In this document: positions 1 to 6,800 of the stretch, in pieces | Position numbering within the stretch: position 1 is the first letter of the stretch | Layout: each line of letters starts with the position of its first letter | Source of the DNA: an uncultured Christensenellaceae bacterium | GTDB taxonomy: Bacteria > Bacillota > Clostridia > Christensenellales > CAG-314 | Length of the DNA: 14,395 bases | Reading direction: 5' to 3' | Assembly (NCBI GenBank): GCA_910587795.1 | Contig: CAJUNH010000018.1 | Coordinates: forward strand, 1 to 14,395 | Made by a program: the position numbers and the translations under genes | The notes under the pieces: generated by a model | Told to the model about the DNA's origin: nothing | The model's database searches: none | What the model saw: only the letters and a program-made list of their open reading frames with translations

Positions 1-67
1 TAATGTTTTTTATATGCTTAGAGAAGTTTAGGGTGTAGGTATGTAGATAAAAGAGGCGGCAAGGAAA

Positions 68-96
68 TTGACAGGAGGGATATACTTTGATATAAT
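68..96 (+). promoter_or_regulatory. Consensus sigma-A-type promoter for the M60 peptidase gene
   Basis: TTGACA lies at 68-73 and TATAAT at 91-96, separated by exactly 17 bases, a perfect match to the vegetative promoter consensus. The predicted start is near 103, which gives a leader of about 170 bases before the ATG at 273. The -10 hexamer falls inside the diverged repeat copy that begins at 89. A second TATAAT at 213-218 lies at the equivalent place in the next repeat period but lacks a good -35 box. Confidence 0.65.
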
Positions 97-218
97 AACA
101 TACATAACTACAACTAACGACGTTTAACAACTATTAACTACTGCTAACTGCTATTATACAACACATCACGTTAGCGGTTAAATATTGTGGTAAATGATGT
201 TCGTGTGTGTTATATAAT
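89..218 (-). repeat. Diverged, inverted copy of the 121-bp repeat, in the M60 leader
   Basis: Read on the + strand, 89-169 aligns almost without gaps to the reverse complement of the right-edge array unit. Shared blocks include GATATAATA, AACGACGTTTAAC, CTGCTATTA and ATCAC. Homology continues into a second period (AAATATTG at 180-187, then CGTGT, then ATATAAT ending at 218). The copy is much more diverged than the array units. It lies between the -10 box and the ribosome binding site, so it would be transcribed as most of the 5' leader of the peptidase mRNA. Confidence 0.65.
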
Positions 219-272
219 ACGATTGTTAGTATCGCTAATATAATAAGAATAATATATATAAAGGAGAATCGT

Positions 273-3200
273 ATGGCAGATAAAGAAACAAAGCAGAAAC
301 CGACAGCGTCCAAAACGTCGGCAGAAGCTGCAAAATCTTCGTCTAAGTCAGCGGCTGCAAAGCCTGCGGAAGCAAAAGAAGGAAAGCAAAAGCCTGTGTC
401 TGCGTCAAAATCCGCAGAAACGAAAGCCAAATCGCCCGCAGCAAAATTTGCGGAAAGCAATGCGGTGACTTCTGCAAAATCCGCAGAGGTTAAAAAGGAA
501 GATGCAGGAACAAAAGCTGCGGAATCAAAAACCAAAAAAACAGCCGAGCCTACCGCCGCAAGCGTGGTAAATAAGTATTCTAATTCCCGCGGCAAGCAAA
601 CGACAGTGGTGGAAGACGTAAAAAAGCGCAAGGCGGAAGCTAAGGGCAAAACATCCGTTTACAGCGAAGTAAAACCCGTTGAAGCAAACGTTAAGCCCGC
701 AGAGGAAAAACCGACTGCCGCAAGCGTAGTAGACAAACATTCTAACTCTCGCGGTAAACAAACGGGTTTGGTAGACGACATCAAAAAACGCAAAACGGAC
801 GAAAGAGAACAGACCCGTGCAAAGGCTAAGGATAACAGAGCGGCGCGCGCAGCCTCTGCGGCTAACGGCGAAACTGCGGCTGTGCGTTTTGACGCCAAAA
901 CTCAAAATATTATATTGTGGGTGCTTATAGGTATACTTATCGCCTCGCTGCTGGCAGGGCTTATCCTTACCACTATTTCGGCGGTCACAAATTCCAACAC
1001 GCCTTTTGTTTATGCTTATAAGTCGGCGCAGGCAGTAGGGTTTTATTCCAAACAGCTAGGCACAACCGACCGTTACAAACCGGTAGAGGGTATTAGAGAC
1101 GAAGGTTTGGCGGAATATCCGGTTTACGGAAAAACCCTTTCTTCCGTAATCGGTATGGACAATGACAAAGTTGCCGCAAGAAACGCTTTAATATACGAAT
1201 CCAGCTATCTTACCGCAACGGGAACATGGAACGGCGGTGCAGGTCAGTATACCTGGATGGATAAGGACGGTTTTTTATACAGCGGATCTACCGCCGAACC
1301 CGTCAAGACGGTCGACAGCAAGGGAAACCACCGTCAATTATATAAACATACCGCATCGGTAGGTCTTTACGGCGGAGACGTTGATGATAACGAACCTGGC
1401 ATAATTAAGCAGCTGACGCTGCGTCCCCGCGGATACACAAGGGGATATAACGTAACGGGCGTTTACGCTCCCGCAGGCGAGGTTGTAAAAATAGAAATCA
1501 GCGCCAAGGATATGAACGCTACGGGCGGAATAGTGGTACATATCGGTCAGGCGTTATATAACGGTAAAGCCAATAACATTTGGACGGCGAAAAACCAAAT
1601 GCAGCGTTTCCCCGTTATACTTAACACAATGACGGTAGACAAAAACACATCTACCTACAACGAGGAAACAGACACGTATACGGCATACGTAGGCAATTTT
1701 GTCGGCGGTCCGGTATATATCCGTAACGAATCGGTTACGTTTAACGTTACGATTTCGGGCGGAGTTGCATATTCTCACTTTATTTTAGGCTACACCACAC
1801 CCGAGGAGTTTGCGCAAAACGCTAAATCGTCCGCGCCTTATTTTGACTTGGAAGTTTGGAGTTACGGTGTTTTACACTCCGGTCCCAAATCTCAGGCTAA
1901 GAGTTTCAGTTACGACGATTTGTATAAAGTTGCCGTTTTGTGGGAAAAAGTATCGCTTGTTTCTACTACAAATTCGCTTCAGGGAATCGTATTTTTATAC
2001 GACCCGTTTGTGGCGGCAGGCGCGGCGGTTGCATTCCCCGGTCAGGGCTCGGTTAACTGTCCTACGGGTTGGATGAGAAACGCACTGGACTACAAAGGCA
2101 TTGTTGCAAACGGAGGTTGGGGTAACTTCCACGAATATCATCACAATTTCCAAGGCTACGGCGTTGGCGCCGGCGGAGAGGTAACCAACAACGGAATGAC
2201 GCTTGTGTCGTATTCTTTGTTTACAAAAATATCCTCATCGCGCGGATTGAGCAACTACGGCGCGGGCAGTTTGGGCGGATGGAACCGTTACACAAGCGCG
2301 ACCTGGTCGTTAGAACAAACTTTAAAAATTGCAAGATCGGGCGAGGCTCCCGAAAACGGCAACAGAGGTTTGGCGCTGTATTCCACGCTGCTGCATAACT
2401 TTGGACCGGACAACTATATTCAAGCAAAAGTAAGACAGCAAAAGTCCGGTTACGGACAATCTTATGCGGGATACCTGCAAGCATGGCAGGACGTTACCCA
2501 CTACGATATGTCGTACTATTTTAACGATATTTTGGGCGCGGGTTTAGGTAATAGTTACAGCAATCCCGATTATCCTATGTTTGTGCCAGTATCGTCGGTT
2601 TACCAAACGGGTCGCGGCATTAAAAACGTAAGCGGAGATACGGAATATATCCAAACTATGCAACCCTACGTAATACCCTACGGCGACGACTTTACAATAG
2701 ATTTGCGTCAATATTCCGCGCCGGGCGGACAGTATGCGGAAGGAAGTATTATTCTTCCCGAAGGATTTAAGTACGTAGTTAAAAGCGTTTCGCAGCCGGA
2801 AAGCGGCATAATTGTCGATAACGGCGACGGTACGTACAAGTTTACTCCGGGTAAAGAGATGAAGTCGGGTAAAATAATAGTGACGCTGGGACTGACAAAG
2901 AACGATAATGCGTTTGACGTGGACGACGTGGAACTTGTGTTTGAGTTTGAGCAAACTCACGAAAAGAACAAACTTGTGTTAGACCGTACAACGTACACGT
3001 ATTCGGGCGATAAAATGTACACCGACGCAGTGCAGGCGTACAATAACAATTTTGAAGGGTATCAAACCGCAGAAACAAAACATCACAGCAATCCCACGCA
3101 AAACGCAAACACCGACGTATGGTTTGCGCCGAATACTCAGGAAGGACACGATAAATTCCCCAACGCTAGCGAGGATCACTTTGTAAAAGATAATACGATT

Positions 3201-4574
3201 GTCGTAATAAGCGGTAAATTGTTTGCCGACACCGACGGTAAGTACCGAATATATTTGCGCGGACGTATGAACGGCGCAGTATTCTATTCGATAGACGGCG
3301 GTAAAACGTATCAGTTGGGCGCGTCGATAAAAGACGAAAACGTTCCGCAAAACAGCGCGCAGTTCCGTCCCAAAGATCCCGATACTTATTTCGATTTGGA
3401 ACTGAAAAAAGACAGTTGGGTGTACTTTAAAGAGGTGCTTATAGTTCAGTCCTCGCCTATAATCAGTTACATAGGTTTAGGAATGAAACAGTGGGAAGAA
3501 CCCAGATTTACCATTCAAACCACAACCGACGAAAACGGCAACGAGGTTACTAAATACTATAACCATTTGGGCGTAGAGGTTTCGGAAGCGGAAGCTAACA
3601 ACACCGATCCTATCCCTCCCGAATTCAGCAGTAAAAACCAACCGTACGTAAACGCTTTCAGAGATTCTTACGAATTTAGCACGGGCGAATTTACCACAGA
3701 TTATTTCTATGTACGCGAATATTCCTATAATTACAAGGATAACGAACTGCAAAGCGACGAGCAGCAATTAAAGTCTACAAACTATTCGGCGGCAGGCAGT
3801 TATAACATTAATAACTTCCCCACGGAAAACTTGGCGGACGGTAAAAAAGACACCTATATTCACACTAACCGCGGTTTAGGCGCAAGCGTGGAAAAACCTT
3901 TGCAAATAGTAATGGATATGGGCGAGGCAAAGCCCGTCAACCGTATGATTATTTATACGCAGTACAGACCCAACGGCGACTACCATACTGCAAAAAACTT
4001 TAAGTTGGAAGGCAGCGTCGACGGCGAACTGTACACGGTAATCGACGAATTCGAAAACGTTCCCCGTTCGGGAACGGCCACAACGGTAAACTTCGAAGAA
4101 ACCACAATACGCTACTACCGTCTTACTATTACCGCCTCCACGGGAAGCTATATAATTATAGGCGAAATAGAAATGTGGAAGATTTTTGAAGTGAACGGCG
4201 CAGAGTTGTTATCGCCGTTTGACGAACAGTTTAAGTTTTACGGTAAGTGGGACTTAGAGCAAGCCTCATCAAACTTCGGTCAGGTGTTTGTCGGCTCGCG
4301 CGGTGCGTCCGTTAAGTTTGAATTCGAAGGTACGCGTTTAGGCATACTGGCGTCCAAACAATATGCGTCTAATTTAGAAGTGATAATAGACGGCAAGGTT
4401 GTGGGCAGTATAAGCGAACTTAAACCGCTTGCCGACCAAACTAGCGATATCGGTTTGGCGTATCTGTCTCAAGAACTTCAAGCAGGAAAACATACCGTTG
4501 TAATTAAGTGCAAAGGCAAATCGTGTATAGATTCGTTTGCGATTTTCCCTAATCCCGCGGAAACGGAAAATTAA
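273..4574 (+). CDS. Membrane-anchored M60-like (mucinase-type) metallopeptidase with carbohydrate-binding modules
   Basis: A 1433-residue protein. The ATG at 273 is chosen because AAGGAG lies at 261-266; an in-frame start at 207 has no such site. Residues 1-211 are Lys/Ala-rich and low complexity, with a duplicated 28-residue segment. One hydrophobic helix at about 212-238 makes it a type II membrane protein with its bulk outside. The M60-like domain begins near 390 (GVYAPAGEVV at 396-405) and holds zinc motif HEYHH at 620-624 with a downstream Glu at 636, matching HExxH-x11-E. An Ig-like segment (about 798-897), a PA14-like segment (about 975-1062), an F5/8 type C (CBM32-like) module (about 1169-1303) and a C-terminal beta-sandwich module (about 1310-1433) follow. 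Family members cleave O-glycoproteins such as mucins; that substrate is inferred here. No sortase signal is seen. Confidence 0.9.
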   Translation: MADKETKQKPTASKTSAEAAKSSSKSAAAKPAEAKEGKQKPVSASKSAETKAKSPAAKFAESNAVTSAKSAEVKKEDAGTKAAESKTKKTAEPTAASVVNKYSNSRGKQTTVVEDVKKRKAEAKGKTSVYSEVKPVEANVKPAEEKPTAASVVDKHSNSRGKQTGLVDDIKKRKTDEREQTRAKAKDNRAARAASAANGETAAVRFDAKTQNIILWVLIGILIASLLAGLILTTISAVTNSNTPFVYAYKSAQAVGFYSKQLGTTDRYKPVEGIRDEGLAEYPVYGKTLSSVIGMDNDKVAARNALIYESSYLTATGTWNGGAGQYTWMDKDGFLYSGSTAEPVKTVDSKGNHRQLYKHTASVGLYGGDVDDNEPGIIKQLTLRPRGYTRGYNVTGVYAPAGEVVKIEISAKDMNATGGIVVHIGQALYNGKANNIWTAKNQMQRFPVILNTMTVDKNTSTYNEETDTYTAYVGNFVGGPVYIRNESVTFNVTISGGVAYSHFILGYTTPEEFAQNAKSSAPYFDLEVWSYGVLHSGPKSQAKSFSYDDLYKVAVLWEKVSLVSTTNSLQGIVFLYDPFVAAGAAVAFPGQGSVNCPTGWMRNALDYKGIVANGGWGNFHEYHHNFQGYGVGAGGEVTNNGMTLVSYSLFTKISSSRGLSNYGAGSLGGWNRYTSATWSLEQTLKIARSGEAPENGNRGLALYSTLLHNFGPDNYIQAKVRQQKSGYGQSYAGYLQAWQDVTHYDMSYYFNDILGAGLGNSYSNPDYPMFVPVSSVYQTGRGIKNVSGDTEYIQTMQPYVIPYGDDFTIDLRQYSAPGGQYAEGSIILPEGFKYVVKSVSQPESGIIVDNGDGTYKFTPGKEMKSGKIIVTLGLTKNDNAFDVDDVELVFEFEQTHEKNKLVLDRTTYTYSGDKMYTDAVQAYNNNFEGYQTAETKHHSNPTQNANTDVWFAPNTQEGHDKFPNASEDHFVKDNTIVVISGKLFADTDGKYRIYLRGRMNGAVFYSIDGGKTYQLGASIKDENVPQNSAQFRPKDPDTYFDLELKKDSWVYFKEVLIVQSSPIISYIGLGMKQWEEPRFTIQTTTDENGNEVTKYYNHLGVEVSEAEANNTDPIPPEFSSKNQPYVNAFRDSYEFSTGEFTTDYFYVREYSYNYKDNELQSDEQQLKSTNYSAAGSYNINNFPTENLADGKKDTYIHTNRGLGASVEKPLQIVMDMGEAKPVNRMIIYTQYRPNGDYHTAKNFKLEGSVDGELYTVIDEFENVPRSGTATTVNFEETTIRYYRLTITASTGSYIIIGEIEMWKIFEVNGAELLSPFDEQFKFYGKWDLEQASSNFGQVFVGSRGASVKFEFEGTRLGILASKQYASNLEVIIDGKVVGSISELKPLADQTSDIGLAYLSQELQAGKHTVVIKCKGKSCIDSFAIFPNPAETEN
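549..794 (+). repeat. Duplicated 28-residue coding segment in the Lys/Ala-rich tail
   Basis: Codons 93-120 (549-632) and 147-174 (711-794) of the M60 protein encode the same pattern: PTAASVV, then an N/D-K-Y/H variable stretch, SNSRGKQT, an acidic pair and KKRK. The DNA copies differ at many third positions, so the duplication is old and the amino acids have been conserved. The intervening 78 bases encode Lys/Ala/Glu-rich sequence. This region faces the cytoplasm if the helix at 212-238 is a signal anchor. Confidence 0.8.
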
Positions 4575-4666
4575 AGCGTTTGTTTATAAAAAAATTTCCC
4601 GACGAAAAAGCGTAATCCCCGTAGGTAATTGTAAAATTAAAAATTTTTTGTTGCGCTTTCGTTGTA

Positions 4667-4707
4667 TTTAAAAAGCTCTCGAATATTTTGTTCGAGAGCT
4701 TTTTAAA
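4667..4707. terminator. Bidirectional rho-independent terminator between convergent genes
   Basis: A perfect 17-bp inverted repeat (arms 4667-4683 and 4691-4707) encloses a 7-base loop. The GC-containing core is AGCTCTCGAA, flanked by A-runs on the left and T-runs on the right, so a U-tract forms in either direction. It lies between the convergent M60 gene and the two-TM protein gene and can end both transcripts. Confidence 0.9.
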
Positions 4708-4736
4708 ATAAATCGAATTTTATCATATATTTATTT

Positions 4737-5534
4737 TTAGAAATCTTGTGATTCGCGAATAAGTTTTACTTTACCGTAAAGCACATCTGCGGCACCGTAC
4801 TTGACCATACATTTAAAGTTTATAGTAAGACTGTCTTCAGTATGTTCTAATATGACAAATTCTCCATAGTCGATATCGTCGCTTTCCGCCGTATCCAAGA
4901 CGCAGCAATAGCCGTTGTTTGATGCAAAAAATATTCCCTTATCGGTTAAGTCCTCTTCGGGTAAAATCAACCCCGAATCGTTTTCTTCGGCGAACGGAAC
5001 GTCGTCGAAATAGCCGATATTCAACTTAAAAAGATTGCTTTCGTAATCCAGTATATCGTTGTAATCTTCGGGGGTAGATATCATTTTTGTGCCGTATATT
5101 TGTAACGCTAAATGATTGCCTTTAATGCCTTTAAAGTCTTTTTGCACGGCGAATTTGCCTTCAGCCGAAAATTTAATCCCTTCCCGCGTAAAATTAACAA
5201 AACCAAGCTCGCCGCTCTTCTTGTAGTCCAAAGCTGCATAAGCTCCGTTAAGAAATCCGATTAAGGTGTTATTTGCGGCTACTATATTATCTCTCGCGTT
5301 TTTTAAATACTTTGCGGTTCTTTCGATTTGTTTCTCTGTTTTGTGCATAAGAACAGCGAATGTAACGGCAGCTATTAAAAGCAAACCGCATAACGCTACA
5401 AAACAATACGAATACGGATATTTCAATCCTACGCCTAGTAGCGGCAATGGTGTAAGTATCGCAAAAAGAACCGTAAGCTTTTTGAATAGTTTTATACGCT
5501 TTTCTAATAAGCGTAAATCGATATTGTCTTTCAT
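4737..5534 (-). CDS. Two-TM membrane protein of unknown function
   Basis: A 265-residue protein that I do not recognise. Residues 1-17 are charged. Two hydrophobic helices follow at about 18-37 and 41-63, with PLPLLGVGL and a Tyr-Pro-Tyr turn between them. A basic/amphipathic stretch (about 64-85) leads into a soluble C-terminal domain of about 180 residues with alternating strand-like segments and several acidic clusters. No catalytic motif is evident. The positive-inside pattern suggests both termini are cytoplasmic. The ATG is supported by GGAG six bases upstream (CTCC at 5541-5544 on the + strand) and by a promoter just beyond. It is a single-gene unit, convergent with the M60 gene and downstream of a candidate small RNA on the same strand. 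Confidence 0.8.
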   Translation of the reverse strand: MKDNIDLRLLEKRIKLFKKLTVLFAILTPLPLLGVGLKYPYSYCFVALCGLLLIAAVTFAVLMHKTEKQIERTAKYLKNARDNIVAANNTLIGFLNGAYAALDYKKSGELGFVNFTREGIKFSAEGKFAVQKDFKGIKGNHLALQIYGTKMISTPEDYNDILDYESNLFKLNIGYFDDVPFAEENDSGLILPEEDLTDKGIFFASNNGYCCVLDTAESDDIDYGEFVILEHTEDSLTINFKCMVKYGAADVLYGKVKLIRESQDF

Positions 5535-5570
5535 GTTTGTCTCCGCTAAATTACTGTCTATTGTACGGTC

Positions 5571-5599
5571 ATTATATCATACGGATATTGAAAAAACAA
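5571..5599 (-). promoter_or_regulatory. Promoter of the two-TM protein gene
   Basis: On the minus strand TTGTTT (5599-5594) is followed after 17 bases by TATAAT (5576-5571). The predicted start near 5564 gives a 30-base leader containing the GGAG ribosome binding site. An inverted repeat, ATCAAC-N8-GTTGAT at 5599-5618, abuts and overlaps the edge of the -35 box and may be an operator. Confidence 0.55.
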
Positions 5600-5682
5600 T
5601 CAACTGATATGTGTTGATCACTGCACTTACTGCGTTTATTTGCATAAGTTATGTTCACCGTATATGATTTTAGTCAACGCAG

Positions 5683-5712
5683 AAAATAAAAAACGGCGCG
5701 GCACGCCGCGCC
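5683..5712 (-). terminator. Rho-independent terminator, minus strand (ends the candidate small RNA)
   Basis: GGCGCGGC at 5695-5702 and GCCGCGCC at 5705-5712 form a very GC-rich hairpin (7-8 bp, tiny loop). On the minus strand it is followed by a T-rich run (GTTTTTTATTTT, from the A-run at 5683-5693). On the + strand the tail is poor, so minus-strand termination is favoured. It would end the small RNA starting near 5809 and any read-through from the phosphoribosyltransferase gene. Confidence 0.8.
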
Positions 5713-5809
5713 TTAAATTTTGAACCGACGATTTACATAAAATTCCCTATGGAAACCGCTGTAAAGTCGGTAACTTTTGCTTTTGTTAATTTTATATACT
5801 TCGTCGGTT
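5683..5809 (-). ncRNA. Candidate structured small RNA, about 127 nt
   Basis: Minus-strand arms pair 5809-5801 with 5731-5723 (AACCGACGA with TCGTCGGTT, 9 bp). After a 2x2 internal loop, 5798-5788 pairs with 5744-5734 (11 bp). The only imperfect pair in the second stem is C-A on the + strand but a G-U wobble on the minus strand, favouring a minus-strand RNA. The 43-base apical part can form AAAGT-TACCG-ACTTT, whose loop could also pair with the CGGT that follows (possible pseudoknot). A TATAAT -10 box (5821-5816) places the start at 5809, the first base of the stem. The GC-rich terminator at 5712-5683 closes the unit. The -35 region is weak. It matches no RNA family I recognise; a palindromic MITE-like insert is the main alternative. 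Confidence 0.5.
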
Positions 5810-5815
5810 TTAATA

Positions 5816-5821
5816 ATTATA
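5816..5821 (-). promoter_or_regulatory. -10 box of the candidate small RNA
   Basis: ATTATA on the + strand is TATAAT on the minus strand. Counting seven bases downstream gives a start at 5809, the first paired base of the RNA stem. No good -35 box is present: at spacings of 17 or 18 bases the hexamers are TTTCAG or ATTTCA. The promoter may need an activator, and solo repeat element A lies just upstream at 5857-5916. Confidence 0.4.
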
Positions 5822-5856
5822 TAATTATCTAGGGTTAACTGAAATTTTTTGTTTTT

Positions 5857-5916
5857 AATTGCATAGTATTACGTTTATATGTGAGTTTATGTGTAAATGC
5901 AATTCGTATACAATAT
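5857..5916 (-). repeat. Solo repeat element A
   Basis: This 60-base element aligns with the element at 13881-13941 nearly end to end with one indel, and with the core of the right-edge array in reverse complement. The arms AATTGCAT (5857-5864) and ATGCAATT (5897-5904) are perfect inverted repeats. The second pair of blocks, ATTACG and CGTATAC, are also related by inversion. The + strand continues as ATATAAT to 5919, as in the array. It lies 48 bases upstream of the predicted small RNA start and 58 bases beyond the end of the phosphoribosyltransferase gene. Confidence 0.65.
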
Positions 5917-5973
5917 AATTTAATAAATCAGCGTTGTTTAAGCCTAAGCAAATCAACTTTATTCTATATTATA

Positions 5974-6510
5974 TTACAGCAGAGGAATTACTCCCAAATA
6001 GCATATATCCTTACGCTGTGCGGCTTCGCCTTCGGCAAGTACAAACGCTTTTTTGCAGATTTGTCCGCCTGCGATTTCTACAAGACGTTCCAAACCCACC
6101 AAACTGTTTCCGGTGGATACAACGTCGTCTATTATGCCTACTTTTTTACCTTTTAACAATTCTGCGTCGTGACGGGATAAGTACAGCTTTTGTTCCGCTC
6201 CCGTTGTTATGCTGGACTTTATTGCTACTTCGATACCGTCTTGCATATACAGTTTTTTTGACTTGCGCGCTACGGCATAAAATTTATGTCCTAATTCTCT
6301 TGCTATAACGTGCGTAAGCTGTAAGCCTTTGCTTTCGGCTGTTAGCAGCACGTCGCACTCGGCAACCAAACGGGCAAGTTCTTTGCCGCAATGTTCGGTC
6401 ATTTCCACATTTCCGTGTAGATTAAAAAACGCAATATTAACTCCGCTTGGAAGCGGAAGAATAGGCAGCTTTGCCTCGTAGCCGTTTAAATCTACGGTAA
6501 AGTAATTCAT
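5974..6510 (-). CDS. Adenine phosphoribosyltransferase-like protein
   Basis: A 178-residue soluble type I phosphoribosyltransferase. The PRPP-binding loop is DDVVSTGNS at 128-136, preceded by the hydrophobic strand KVGII. The segment DVLLTAESKG (53-62) matches the second conserved strand-loop of adenine-type PRTases, and KKLYMQ (85-90) lies in the flexible hood region. The family joins a purine base to PRPP to give the nucleotide plus pyrophosphate (purine salvage, cytoplasm). Adenine is the most likely base, but specificity cannot be read from sequence. Length fits the family (about 170-180). The start is supported by AAGGAG nine bases upstream (CTCCTT at 6520-6525, + strand). It is a single-gene unit with its own promoter and a leader of about 140 bases. 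Confidence 0.85.
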   Translation of the reverse strand: MNYFTVDLNGYEAKLPILPLPSGVNIAFFNLHGNVEMTEHCGKELARLVAECDVLLTAESKGLQLTHVIARELGHKFYAVARKSKKLYMQDGIEVAIKSSITTGAEQKLYLSRHDAELLKGKKVGIIDDVVSTGNSLVGLERLVEIAGGQICKKAFVLAEGEAAQRKDICYLGVIPLL

Positions 6511-6623
6511 AGTGATTATCTCCTTGTATTTATATGCTTAAACGTACCGTAAGCGCGTATAGCAAACTGTAAATTGCGTACACGTCCAACTTTTTCCGCG
6601 TAATCTGCGCGATTAAACACATT

Positions 6624-6649
6624 TTGCGTGAGCAAAATTTCCCACGCAA
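6624..6649 (-). promoter_or_regulatory. 5' leader hairpin of the phosphoribosyltransferase mRNA
   Basis: On the minus strand TTGCGTG (6649-6643) and CACGCAA (6630-6624) form a 7-bp stem with a 12-base loop. It begins about five bases after the predicted transcription start (near 6654). Such 5'-end hairpins often stabilise mRNA; that role is inference. The arm sequence is shared with the trkA leader hairpin. Confidence 0.45.
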
Positions 6650-6660
6650 ATAACTTTATT

Positions 6661-6689
6661 ATTGTAACACTTTATATAATATATGTCAA
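6661..6689 (-). promoter_or_regulatory. Promoter of the phosphoribosyltransferase gene
   Basis: On the minus strand TTGACA (6689-6684), 17 bases, then TACAAT (6666-6661): a near-perfect sigma-A-type promoter. The predicted start near 6654 leaves a leader of about 140 bases. I see no purine riboswitch in that leader. Confidence 0.75.
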
Positions 6690-6765
6690 CCGCTAAGGGA
6701 ATTTAACGCATTTTTAAATCATTGCGTTCGGTATTGTTACGCTTTTATTTAAGTTTGCCTATCGC

Positions 6766-6794
6766 TTGAAAAAGCTTTCGTTTTGTGATATAAT
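6766..6794 (+). promoter_or_regulatory. Promoter of the HAD hydrolase gene, predicted leaderless
   Basis: TTGAAA at 6766-6771, 17 bases, then TATAAT at 6789-6794. Only six bases (ACCGTT) separate the -10 box from the ATG at 6801. A start seven bases downstream of the hexamer falls on the A of the ATG. No Shine-Dalgarno sequence lies between the -10 box and the start. Confidence 0.7.
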
Positions 6795-6800
6795 ACCGTT

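Noticed and set aside
525..905. Long open frames on the minus strand within the M60 gene (for example 525-905, 659-898, 2544-2960, 2979-3350)
   Set aside because: They are antisense shadows of a clearly coding frame. They lack ribosome binding sites, and their proteins have low-complexity or incoherent composition.
5683..5809. 6S RNA or SRP RNA as the identity of the candidate small RNA
   Set aside because: At about 127 nt including the terminator it is shorter than 6S RNA and lacks its long stem with a central bubble. The conserved SRP loop sequences are absent.
5881..6308. Open frames on the + strand at 5881-6156 and 5934-6308
   Set aside because: They run antisense to the phosphoribosyltransferase gene. 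The first begins inside solo repeat element A. Neither has a ribosome binding site or recognisable motif.
6511..6654. Purine riboswitch in the phosphoribosyltransferase leader
   Set aside because: The leader shows none of the conserved purine-aptamer junction or loop sequences; only a simple hairpin near +1 is visible.
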